The position numbers and the translations under genes are program-made. A model generated the notes under the pieces. That model ran no database searches. It was not told the origin of the DNA and worked only from the letters and a program-made list of their open reading frames with translations. Below, one piece after another: positions 1 through 5,670 of a stretch of 6,877 bases of DNA; position 1 is the stretch's first letter, and every line of letters starts with the position of its first letter. This stretch comes from an uncultured Clostridia bacterium (GTDB taxonomy: Bacteria; Bacillota; Clostridia; HGM11514), in assembly GCA_902478725.1 (NCBI GenBank), contig CABSMD010000141.1, positions 1 to 6,877 on the forward strand, read 5' to 3'.

Positions 1-9
1 TTTTTCCAT
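1..9 (-). CDS. Start of a gene, probably dipicolinate synthase subunit B (partial)
   Basis: Only the first three codons (Met-Glu-Lys) are inside the window; the gene continues past the left edge. The start is supported by an AAAGGAG ribosome binding site (18-24, minus strand) eight bases before the ATG at 9-7. It lies 79 bases downstream of the dipicolinate synthase subunit A gene on the same strand. In spore formers subunit A is normally followed directly by subunit B (spoVFB/dpaB), a flavoprotein-like partner that together with A oxidises dihydrodipicolinate to dipicolinic acid in the mother cell. The identity is inferred from position alone, since three residues carry no family information. 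Confidence 0.5.
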
Positions 10-17
10 TAAGTTCA

Positions 18-24
18 CTCCTTT
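18..24 (-). promoter_or_regulatory. Ribosome binding site of the gene leaving the left edge
   Basis: Read on the minus strand the site is AAAGGAG, with eight bases to the ATG at 9-7. It is the main evidence that a new gene begins here and that the spacer after subunit A is not simply the rest of that gene. Confidence 0.7.
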
Positions 25-88
25 CTACATTTCCAATATATTCATTATTCAAATTCGATATAAATTGTCCAACCAAACTTGTGATTTG

Positions 89-892
89 TCACCTCATCAC
101 CTCCCCCGGCAGGGAAAGTGCCCAGATTGTTTTGATGTTCAGTTCCTTGGCGGCTTCGAAATCGACACCGCCCGGCTTTGAGGCGAGGTCAATTACTAAA
201 ACATCCGTCTTGGTTTTATCCAATACCTCCCTCGTTAGTATCTGTGCGGGAATGGTGTTGAGGATTACATCAAAATTCCTGACGTTTTCCGGCAGTTCCG
301 AAATATGCATCGGCCGATACCCCAGTGTCCTGATCCAAGCGAGGTCGGAGTGCTTGCGGGCGCAGCAGGCAACATGTGCTCCCAGTCCTGTGAGCATGTG
401 GGACAAAACCTTGGCGATCCGTCCAAAGCCGAGCACCAGACAGTTGGAATCGTGCAGGGTGATCGGCAGTTCCTCCATCATAATCTGGATGGCGCCTTCG
501 GATGTGGGGATGGCATTTAAAATGCTCAATTCCTCACGGTTGAGGTAGTCAATACATTGGCAGTTCATTTCATTTGCGACATTGTAAAAGTTTTCACAAA
601 GTCTTCCGCCTATGTACAATGGCCTGTTATATGCAAACAATTCAGAAAAGGGAATCGTTTCATTCCGGGCGTTGATGGTCCGGTCGTCGTTGGATACCGG
701 AAGGGGCAATACGACCGCGTGGCTGTCGAGTACTGCGTCGTAGAGGCTGTTGCAGGGAATGATTTTGTCCGATAGTGGGAATCCATCCTCCAGCGCAAAT
801 GCCCGCACGACATACCCGGCGTCAGCCAGTGCGTTGGCAACGGCCGTTTGGCGCAGGTCGCCGCCGATGACTGCGAAGACCGTTTTATTCAT
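89..892 (-). CDS. dpsA: Dipicolinate synthase subunit A, C-terminally short
   Basis: Subunit A of dipicolinate synthase (also spoVFA or dpaA) acts in the sporulating mother cell, turning a lysine-pathway intermediate into the dipicolinic acid that fills the spore core. The 267-residue product starts with a first nucleotide-fold region (VIGGDLRQ, residues 8-15). It continues with the family stretch NREELSILNAIPTSEGAIQ (118-136), then a dinucleotide-binding glycine motif GFGRIA (155-160), LNTIP (211-215) and IDLASKPGGVDF (234-245). The ATG at 892 has a GGAGG site nine bases upstream. The product stops four residues after the conserved LPG (261-263). From memory, family members continue with roughly 20-28 more residues there, beginning like VAPxTAGxI (B. 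subtilis has about 28 after its LPG). That tail is absent, and I find no frame that restores it. The function is secure by family; whether this copy is fully active is uncertain. Confidence 0.93.
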   Translation of the reverse strand: MNKTVFAVIGGDLRQTAVANALADAGYVVRAFALEDGFPLSDKIIPCNSLYDAVLDSHAVVLPLPVSNDDRTINARNETIPFSELFAYNRPLYIGGRLCENFYNVANEMNCQCIDYLNREELSILNAIPTSEGAIQIMMEELPITLHDSNCLVLGFGRIAKVLSHMLTGLGAHVACCARKHSDLAWIRTLGYRPMHISELPENVRNFDVILNTIPAQILTREVLDKTKTDVLVIDLASKPGGVDFEAAKELNIKTIWALSLPGEVMR

Positions 893-900
893 AAAAGGAT

Positions 901-906
901 ACCTCC
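901..906 (-). promoter_or_regulatory. Ribosome binding site of dpsA
   Basis: On the minus strand this reads GGAGGT, with GGAGG nine bases from the ATG at 892-890. It fixes the start of the dipicolinate synthase subunit A gene. Confidence 0.8.
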
Positions 907-930
907 ATTTCCTATATCTTCGTTCACGTT

Positions 931-959
931 TATTTTATGTGAAACTGCGGTTAAGTGTG
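931..959 (-). promoter_or_regulatory. Probable sigma-K promoter of the dipicolinate synthase genes
   Basis: On the minus strand the -10 box is CATAAAATA (939-931) and the -35 element is CACA (959-956), with 16 bases between them. This fits the published sigma-K pattern mACm, 16-17 bases, CATAnnnTA. Transcription would begin near 924 and give a leader of about 32 bases containing the ribosome binding site. Dipicolinate synthase is a known late mother-cell, sigma-K-controlled operon in Bacillus, so element and gene agree. Sigma-E shares much of the -10 box, but the -35 region here fits sigma-K better. Confidence 0.7.
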
Positions 960-969
960 TCTTATTCTG

Positions 970-993
970 TTTCAATAAAATTTTTCAATAAAA
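970..993. repeat. Short direct repeat in the divergent spacer
   Basis: The 11-base unit TTTCAATAAAA occurs at 970-980 and again at 983-993, a period of 13 bases. It lies between the sigma-K-like promoter of the sporulation genes and the TATAAT box of rubredoxin. It could be an operator or an AT-rich upstream promoter element, or chance in AT-rich DNA. Confidence 0.4.
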
Positions 994-1031
994 ATTTACA
1001 TTTGGGTATAGTAATTTGGGCGAAAGTTGTA

Positions 1032-1037
1032 TATAAT
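1032..1037 (+). promoter_or_regulatory. -10 box of the rubredoxin promoter
   Basis: A perfect TATAAT is preceded by TTG at 1027-1029. I see no good TTGACA-like -35 box 16-18 bases upstream, so this promoter may depend on the -10 region, on the AT-rich upstream DNA, or on an activator. Initiation near 1044 would give a leader of about 27 bases. Confidence 0.5.
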
Positions 1038-1070
1038 AGGGGTATTAAAAAAGAAAGGGTGTGTTGTCGA

Positions 1071-1229
1071 ATGGATAAGTATGAATGCATGGCGTGCGGT
1101 TATGTCTATGATCCCGCCAAAGGTGATGAGGACGGCGGTATTCCGGCGGGAACGCCTTTTGAGGATCTTCCGGAGGATTGGGTATGCCCGGTTTGCGGAG
1201 TAGGCAAGGATTCTTTTGAAAAGATTTAG
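1071..1229 (+). CDS. Rubredoxin
   Basis: Rubredoxin is a small cytoplasmic one-electron carrier with a single iron bound by four cysteines. The product has 52 residues, the standard size. It has both metal-binding knuckles: CMACGY (Cys6, Cys9) and CPVCG (Cys39, Cys42), plus family residues YVYDPAKGD (11-19), GTPFEDLPEDWVCP (27-40) and a GKDSFE ending. The ATG at 1071 gives the normal N-terminus MDKYEC; a moderate AAAGGG element ends 11 bases upstream. The next gene on the strand encodes a flavodiiron protein, a classic acceptor of rubredoxin electrons in anaerobes, so a role in oxygen or nitric oxide removal is likely. The 265 bases and hairpin between them suggest partly separate transcription. 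Confidence 0.97.
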   Translation: MDKYECMACGYVYDPAKGDEDGGIPAGTPFEDLPEDWVCPVCGVGKDSFEKI

Positions 1230-1236
1230 TTGACGC

Positions 1237-1268
1237 ATACTCCTCATACAGCTTTGTATGGGGAGTAT
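1237..1268 (+). terminator. Hairpin after rubredoxin, probable weak terminator
   Basis: Arms 1237-1250 and 1255-1268 form a 14-bp stem with one G-U pair around the loop GCTT, starting eight bases after the rubredoxin stop. The following bases (TCTATTATAA) are T-rich but not a run of Ts. Termination may therefore be incomplete, allowing read-through into the flavodiiron gene. Confidence 0.6.
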
Positions 1269-1281
1269 TCTATTATAACCT

Positions 1282-1437
1282 GTTCAAAAACTTTGTTTTT
1301 CAACAAATTTCGGATTTGTTCGTTTGCACCTCGCGCCGGCTACTTTAGCCGGCACTCGCAAATCCGCAAGGAGTGGGGGGCGGTGGTTCATGCCCGCCTT
1401 GCCTATATCATTTTACGTAAGGGGCTTTGCCCCTTAC
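1282..1437. repeat. Cluster of inverted repeats in the rubredoxin-fprA spacer
   Basis: This gene-free stretch is dense in inverted repeats. GTT-C-AAAAAC / GTTTTT-C-AAC (1282-1304, loop TTT) overlaps AACAAAT / ATTTGTT (1302-1320). GCCGGCTA / TAGCCGGC (1335-1353, loop CTT) follows, then a weak GGCGG / CCGCC (1379-1398), then GTAAGGGGC / GCCCCTTAC (1417-1437, loop TTT). CGGATTTG (1311-1318) can instead pair with CAAATCCG (1359-1366), enclosing the CTT-loop hairpin. I find no coding signal. It could be a dispersed repeat element of the genome or a structured leader of fprA; I do not recognise a known riboswitch. Confidence 0.6.
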
Positions 1438-1479
1438 TAACCTCGGTTAATGATTTGTTAATTTTTTATTATACTACAC

Positions 1480-1485
1480 AGGAGG
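1480..1485 (+). promoter_or_regulatory. Ribosome binding site of fprA
   Basis: A strong AGGAGG lies nine bases before the ATG at 1495 and fixes the start of the flavodiiron gene. Confidence 0.8.
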
Positions 1486-1494
1486 AATGTTACA

Positions 1495-2688
1495 ATGGGA
1501 GTAATCAAGATAAAAGATGGGATTTACAGCGTAGGTGTACTGAATCCGAATCTGCGGGTGTTCGATATCATCATGCGCACCGATTATGGCACGAGCTATA
1601 ATTCCTATATCGTCAAAGGGGAGAAAACGGTGCTGGTCGACACCGCGCATGAAAAGTACTTCGAAGAATATTTGGAAAACATCCTGCAAGTGACGCCGGT
1701 GGAGAAAATCGACTACATTGTCATGAACCATACCGAACCGGACCATTCCGGCAGCCTCTATAAGCTGCTGGAGATGAATCCCTCCATCCAGGTGGTGTCA
1801 TCCAAACCGGCGAACATGTATTTAAAGGGGATTTCCAATACCAGTTTTGAATCCATCATCGTCAAGGATGGCGACACGCTTGACATTGGCGGCGGGCGTG
1901 TGCTGCAGTTTATTATCGCGCCTTTCCTGCATTGGCCGGATTCGATGTTCACCTATTTGAAAGCTGACAAAATGGTGTTCACCTGTGATTTTCTTGGCTC
2001 GCATTACTGCGAGACCCGTATGATCGATGAGCATATCACCTATCCGGAAGAATATGAAGAGGCGTTTGCGTATTATTATAAAGCCATCTTTGGGCCATTT
2101 AAAAAGCATGTGATGGACGGCTTAGCGAAACTCAAGGAGCTTGCTTTCGATACCGTTTGCCCGAGCCATGGCCCTGTCCTGCGGGAGAGAATTGCGGATG
2201 CTATGGCAAAGTATGACGAGTGGAGCCGTGGCTGGAACGATGAGAACCATCCGAAAAAAGTGCTGATCGCCTATGTAAGCGCCTATGGTTATACCCGTAG
2301 ATTAGCGGAGGCGTTGGCAGAGGGTGCGCAAGGCGCGGGGGCCGAGGTGGAGCTGGTGGATATCATCAAAAAGGATATGGGTGAAACCTCTGCTGCGCTG
2401 CATGAGGCGGATGGTATCATGCTGGGTTCCCCGACCATCAACCGTGACGCACTTGCGCCGGTGATGAACCTGTGCAATACCATCGACGCGATTTCCAACC
2501 GTAGTAAGCCATGCTTTGTGTTTGGTTCCTACGGCTGGAGTGGGGAAGCGGTTGCAACCGTGTCCAAACGGGTCGAGACGTTGGGCCTCAAGCTATATGG
2601 AGAGGGTATGCGGGTCAACTTTAAGCCGACGGAGGATGATCTGGCCAAAGCGAAACAGATCGGCGAAGAATTTGTGAAAGCGTTATGA
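1495..2688 (+). CDS. fprA: FprA-family A-type flavoprotein (flavodiiron protein)
   Basis: Flavodiiron proteins reduce oxygen to water, or nitric oxide to nitrous oxide, in the cytoplasm of anaerobes. The 397-residue product is the standard two-domain type A form. The N-terminal metallo-beta-lactamase-like domain (about 1-250) has the complete diiron ligand set: H79-x-E81-x-D83-H84 in HTEPDHSG, H146 in LHWPD, D165 in CDFLG and H225 in CPSHGP. The C-terminal flavodoxin domain (about 255-397) has the FMN phosphate loop SAYGYT (262-267 region), the family motif TINRDA (314-319) and GSYGWSGEA (344-352). There is no fused rubredoxin or flavin reductase domain, consistent with the separate rubredoxin gene upstream as donor. 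The stop overlaps the start of aroK by four bases (ATGA), so the two are probably translationally coupled. Confidence 0.97.
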   Translation: MGVIKIKDGIYSVGVLNPNLRVFDIIMRTDYGTSYNSYIVKGEKTVLVDTAHEKYFEEYLENILQVTPVEKIDYIVMNHTEPDHSGSLYKLLEMNPSIQVVSSKPANMYLKGISNTSFESIIVKDGDTLDIGGGRVLQFIIAPFLHWPDSMFTYLKADKMVFTCDFLGSHYCETRMIDEHITYPEEYEEAFAYYYKAIFGPFKKHVMDGLAKLKELAFDTVCPSHGPVLRERIADAMAKYDEWSRGWNDENHPKKVLIAYVSAYGYTRRLAEALAEGAQGAGAEVELVDIIKKDMGETSAALHEADGIMLGSPTINRDALAPVMNLCNTIDAISNRSKPCFVFGSYGWSGEAVATVSKRVETLGLKLYGEGMRVNFKPTEDDLAKAKQIGEEFVKAL

Positions 2689-3194
2689 AGAATATCGTGT
2701 TGACCGGCTTCATGGGCTGCGGCAAAACGACGGTGGGCCGTCTGTTGGCCGTGGCCCTGGCCGTGCCGTTTGTGGACGCGGACAGTGAAATCGAAAAGGC
2801 GGCGGGTATGGAGATACCCGCCATTTTCCAGACTTTTGGGGAGCCGTATTTCCGAAGGCTGGAGGAGGAGCAGATCGATAAAATCCTGTGTTTGGATGGC
2901 GTGGTGCTCGCGACTGGTGGCGGCGCGGTCGTGTCGGAGCGTAACCGGAAAAATTTCCATGAAAAAGGAATATCCATATATTTACAATTAAACCTGGACG
3001 AATGCGTCAGGCGTATCGCGCAGACCGCTTCCCGTCCGCTTGGAAGCGGGAAACCGCGGGAGGAGCTTGAGGCGTTGTTTGCGTCCCGGCGCGCGTTTTA
3101 TGAGGCGTGCGATATCTGCTACATAACAGATGGCAAAACGCCGCAGCAGTGCGCACAGGAACTTTCCGACCTCCTGCGCCCTCTGATAAAATAG
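2685..3194 (+). CDS. aroK: Shikimate kinase
   Basis: Shikimate kinase phosphorylates shikimate with ATP, the fifth step of the shikimate pathway to chorismate and aromatic amino acids. The 169-residue product has normal length. It shows the P-loop GFMGCGKTT (8-16), the metal- and shikimate-binding DAD (D31, D33), FGExxFRxxE (51-60) with R57, the glycine-rich TGGGA (77-81), the lid arginine in RPL (R117) and an arginine pair near the nucleotide site (R135-R136). The start overlaps the fprA stop as ATGA, and no separate Shine-Dalgarno site is obvious, so translation probably relies on ribosomes finishing fprA. The pairing with a flavodiiron gene is most likely operon packing rather than a shared pathway; aroQ lies two genes downstream. 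Confidence 0.96.
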   Translation: MKNIVLTGFMGCGKTTVGRLLAVALAVPFVDADSEIEKAAGMEIPAIFQTFGEPYFRRLEEEQIDKILCLDGVVLATGGGAVVSERNRKNFHEKGISIYLQLNLDECVRRIAQTASRPLGSGKPREELEALFASRRAFYEACDICYITDGKTPQQCAQELSDLLRPLIK

Positions 3195-3218
3195 ATGCTG
3201 TCATAAAGGAGAGAAGCT

Positions 3219-4082
3219 ATGGCAATCAAATTTGGCCCCGCCGGAAATGCGGAGAGCTTTTTTGAACAGGGCAACAAGTCCTCCCTTCAGGCGCCTGCGT
3301 GGATTGCGGGGATGGGGCTGGACGCCTATGAATACCAGTGCGGGCGGGGGGTGAAGATATCGGACGACAGTGCCCAAAAACTGGGGGAGGAGGCTGCGGG
3401 ATGCGGCATATCCCTCAGTATCCACGCGCCCTATTATATCAATATTGCTACGCCCGAGGCAGAAAAGCAGGATAACAGCGTACGCTATGTCCTTCAATCC
3501 GCCCACGCCGCCAAGATGATGGGGGCGGAGCGGATTGTGGTGCATATGGGTGCGGCGGGCAAACAGACCCGTGCCGTTGGTATTGACCTTTCCAAACGTC
3601 TGGTGCATCGGATGTTAAAGGAAATGCGCGAGGCCGGTTATGGCGGCGTGACCATCTGTCTGGAAACGATGGGGAAGGTCAATCAGCTTGGAACCGTAGC
3701 GGAAACCGCCGATGTCTGCTCGATCGACGATTTTTTGCTGCCGACGGTGGATTTTGGCCACGTCAACGCGCGCGAACAGGGGATTTTGACCACGAAAGAG
3801 GCGTATGAAGACCTGTTTGCCATCATTGAAAACAAGCTGGGTTTTGACCGGCTGAAACGGATGCATGTCCACTTCAGTAAGATCGAGTTTACCCATATGG
3901 GGGAGAAAAAGCACCTGACCTTTGAGGGGGATACAGGATTTGGACCGGCCTATGAACCATTGGCGGAGCTGATTGCCAAGCGTGGGCTAGAGCCGGTCAT
4001 CATCTGTGAGTCTGCCGGCACACAGGCGGAAGATGCGCTGAAGATGAAAGAAATATATCTGAAACAGATACAGAAGCAGTAG
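3219..4082 (+). CDS. Endonuclease IV-family TIM-barrel protein (deoxyribonuclease IV-like)
   Basis: Endonuclease IV (Nfo) enzymes cut DNA 5' of abasic sites using three zinc ions in a TIM barrel. The 287-residue product has close to the usual length and most of the ligands: H69 (SIHAPYYIN), H109 (VVHMG), E149 (CLETMG), D178 and H181 (VDFGHVNA), H216 (MHVHFSK) and E264 (ICESAGTQ). Where E. coli Nfo has Asp-x-His (D229, H231), this protein reads E229-K-K-H232 in GEKKHLTF, so one ligand looks replaced. The ATG at 3219 follows AAAGGAGAG (3205-3213). It sits 24 bases after aroK in the same operon. It is most likely a DNA repair enzyme of a clostridial branch of the family. A sugar isomerase-like member of the same fold is less likely given the ligand pattern, but activity on abasic DNA is inferred. 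Confidence 0.88.
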   Translation: MAIKFGPAGNAESFFEQGNKSSLQAPAWIAGMGLDAYEYQCGRGVKISDDSAQKLGEEAAGCGISLSIHAPYYINIATPEAEKQDNSVRYVLQSAHAAKMMGAERIVVHMGAAGKQTRAVGIDLSKRLVHRMLKEMREAGYGGVTICLETMGKVNQLGTVAETADVCSIDDFLLPTVDFGHVNAREQGILTTKEAYEDLFAIIENKLGFDRLKRMHVHFSKIEFTHMGEKKHLTFEGDTGFGPAYEPLAELIAKRGLEPVIICESAGTQAEDALKMKEIYLKQIQKQ

Positions 4083-4091
4083 ACTTAAAAT

Positions 4092-4097
4092 GGGGGT
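4092..4097 (+). promoter_or_regulatory. Ribosome binding site that decides the aroQ start
   Basis: GGGGGT lies seven bases before the ATG at 4105. The in-frame ATG at 4090 overlaps this site and has no Shine-Dalgarno sequence of its own, so 4105 is preferred. Confidence 0.55.
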
Positions 4098-4104
4098 AGA
4101 TCGC

Positions 4105-4530
4105 ATGAAAAAGGTTGTTTTGATACATGGCCCGAACCTGAACATGACCGGAATTCGGGAACAGGGGGTGTACGGTTCGAAAACGCTGGAGGATATAAAC
4201 CAATGGCTGTCATCCTATGCGAAAGAGAAGGAAATTGAATTGACCATCCTCCAGTCCAACTCGGAAGGAGAAATCATCGATGCCATTCACCGTACCTATG
4301 GCAAGGCGGATGCGCTGGTGATCAATCCCGGAGCCTATACCCATTACAGCTATGCCATACGGGATGCCATCAAAGCCGTTGCGGTTCCGGCGGTTGAGGT
4401 ACATCTGTCCAATATCCATGCCCGGGAGGAGTTCCGGTCTAACTCGGTGATCGCGCCGGTCTGCCTGGGGCAGATCTGCGGGTTTGGAAAATTGGGCTAC
4501 CGCCTCGCGTTGGATGTGGTGTGCGGATGA
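4105..4530 (+). CDS. aroQ: Type II 3-dehydroquinate dehydratase
   Basis: The type II dehydroquinase removes water from 3-dehydroquinate, the third step of the shikimate pathway, in a dodecameric cytoplasmic enzyme. The 141-residue product begins MKKVVLIHGPNLNMTG. It carries GPNLN (9-13, N11), the active-site loop arginine R18, the catalytic tyrosine Y23 in GVYGSKTL, QSNSEGEIID (50-59), the substrate loop NPGAYTH (74-80) with H80, EVHLSN (98-103) and R107 in HAREEFR. The ATG at 4090 would add five unusual residues and lacks a ribosome binding site. The gene follows the endonuclease IV-like gene by 22 bases, and its TGA overlaps the next start as ATGA. Together with aroK it provides two shikimate-pathway steps in one transcript. 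Confidence 0.96.
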   Translation: MKKVVLIHGPNLNMTGIREQGVYGSKTLEDINQWLSSYAKEKEIELTILQSNSEGEIIDAIHRTYGKADALVINPGAYTHYSYAIRDAIKAVAVPAVEVHLSNIHAREEFRSNSVIAPVCLGQICGFGKLGYRLALDVVCG

Positions 4531-5597
4531 CGAAGCGTGATTCTATGAAACAGGAGTTAGCGGAACATAACATCGATGCATTGCTGGTGACCAAGCCGGA
4601 GAATCTGCGTTATCTGACAGGCTTTACCGGCGGGCCGGACGGGGCCTGTCTGGTAACGGCCGGCCGGTTGTTTTTACTGACCGATTTTCGCTATCAGGAG
4701 CAGGCGCGTGTGCAGTCGCCTTCGTGTGAGTTAATGATCGTCACAGAAGGCTATGCGGCGGCGCTTTCTGACATATCCAAAAAACACGGCCTTCGCCGGA
4801 TCGGCTACGAAGGCGATGTTATGACCTGCTCCCAGCTTGCGGCATACCAAAAAAAGCTGGATTTTTGCACCTTTGTTTCGGTGAGTGGCCTGATCGAGAA
4901 AAAGCGGATGATCAAACAGCCCTTTGAGATTGAACGGATTCAAAAGGCGTCCGCTATCTCGCAGCTCGCGTTTTCTGAAATTTTGGAATTGCTCAAACCC
5001 GGCGTGCAGGAACGCGACATCGCGCTGGAACTGGATTACCGTATGCGAAAACACGGCGCGGAAAAATCCTCGTTCGATACCATTGTGGTGGCTGGAAAAA
5101 ACAGCTCCCTGGTGCATGGGGAACCGGGCGGATATCGCTTTCAAAACGGTGATTTTATCCTGATGGATTTTGGTTGTGTCTTTGAGGGGTATTGCTCGGA
5201 TATGACCCGCACGGTTGCACTGGGCACGATTTCGCAGAAACAGAGGGAGGTATATCAGATCGTGCTTGACGCACAGCGGGCCGCGCTTGACGCTCTGACG
5301 CCGGGAAGGGAACTGTGTGAGATCGACAAGGCGGCGCGTGATAGGATTGCTGAGGCGGGTTTTGGAGATTGTTTTGGGCATTCCCTGGGGCACGGCGTGG
5401 GCCTGGAGATTCACGAACAGCCAACCCTTTCCCCAAAAAGCGTTGGAACACTGCAAGAGGGCATGGTGGTAACGGTCGAGCCGGGCATCTATCTGGAGCA
5501 GGAATTCGGCGTTAGAATTGAAGATTTGGTCGTAATCAGGCAAGATTCAGCAGAAAATTTGTGTAAAGGTACAAAAAAAGAGTTGATCGCCCTGTAA
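4527..5597 (+). CDS. Aminopeptidase P-family (M24) metallopeptidase
   Basis: M24 aminopeptidases of this group remove the N-terminal residue ahead of proline from peptides, using two metal ions. The 356-residue product has the N-terminal creatinase-like domain (about 1-125; NIDALLVTKPENLRYLTGF near the start) and the C-terminal pita-bread catalytic domain (about 132-350). The five metal ligands are present: D214 (MDFG), D225 (CSDMTRT), H289 (GHSLGHGVGL), E318 (TVEPG) and E332 (RIED). The substrate-site histidine is in LVHGEP. The ATG at 4527 is chosen because it gives a four-base ATGA overlap with aroQ; a GTG at 4521 (two residues longer) or an ATG at 4545 are possible, and none has a strong ribosome binding site. 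The order aroQ, this gene, efp matches B. subtilis yqhS-yqhT-efp. The exact peptide preference cannot be read from sequence. Confidence 0.95.
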   Translation: MTKRDSMKQELAEHNIDALLVTKPENLRYLTGFTGGPDGACLVTAGRLFLLTDFRYQEQARVQSPSCELMIVTEGYAAALSDISKKHGLRRIGYEGDVMTCSQLAAYQKKLDFCTFVSVSGLIEKKRMIKQPFEIERIQKASAISQLAFSEILELLKPGVQERDIALELDYRMRKHGAEKSSFDTIVVAGKNSSLVHGEPGGYRFQNGDFILMDFGCVFEGYCSDMTRTVALGTISQKQREVYQIVLDAQRAALDALTPGRELCEIDKAARDRIAEAGFGDCFGHSLGHGVGLEIHEQPTLSPKSVGTLQEGMVVTVEPGIYLEQEFGVRIEDLVVIRQDSAENLCKGTKKELIAL

Positions 5598-5610
5598 AGT
5601 AAAATTTTTC

Positions 5611-5639
5611 TTGCTATTTTGGCGATTCTGTATTACACT
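5611..5639 (+). promoter_or_regulatory. Probable housekeeping promoter of efp
   Basis: TTGCTA (5611-5616) and TACACT (5634-5639) are separated by 17 bases, each matching four of six sigma-A consensus positions. Transcription would start near 5646, leaving a leader of about 25 bases with the GGAGG site. This would allow efp to be expressed independently of the upstream genes. Confidence 0.5.
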
Positions 5640-5659
5640 ATATAAGAGGAATAAAAAAT

Positions 5660-5664
5660 GGAGG
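5660..5664 (+). promoter_or_regulatory. Ribosome binding site that decides the efp start
   Basis: GGAGG lies six bases before the ATG at 5671. The reading frame is open further upstream, but those residues are not part of elongation factor P, so 5671 is the start. Confidence 0.8.
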
Positions 5665-5670
5665 TACGTT

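Noticed and set aside
81..548. 155-codon open frame on the plus strand
   Set aside because: It lies antisense to the well-supported dipicolinate synthase subunit A gene, with no motif and no conserved features.
750..1070. Possible long N-terminal extension of rubredoxin
   Set aside because: The frame is open upstream but overlaps the dipicolinate synthase gene and its promoter; the 52-residue product from 1071 is the standard rubredoxin size.
1282..1437. CRISPR array
   Set aside because: The repeats are inverted and unlike each other, with no regularly spaced identical units and no cas genes nearby.
1470..1475. TATACT as a -10 box for fprA
   Set aside because: Transcription would start around 1482, within the AGGAGG site at 1480-1485, and the best -35 candidate (TTAATG at 1447-1452) is poor.
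1230..1601. Open frame through the rubredoxin-fprA spacer
   Set aside because: It runs through a series of inverted repeats into fprA in another frame, with no ribosome binding site and no protein-like composition.
4731..5543. 270-codon open frame on the minus strand opposite the M24 peptidase gene
   Set aside because: The plus strand encodes a complete M24 enzyme with all metal ligands here; the antisense product has no recognisable motif and no supporting ribosome binding site was seen. It is a shadow of the real gene.
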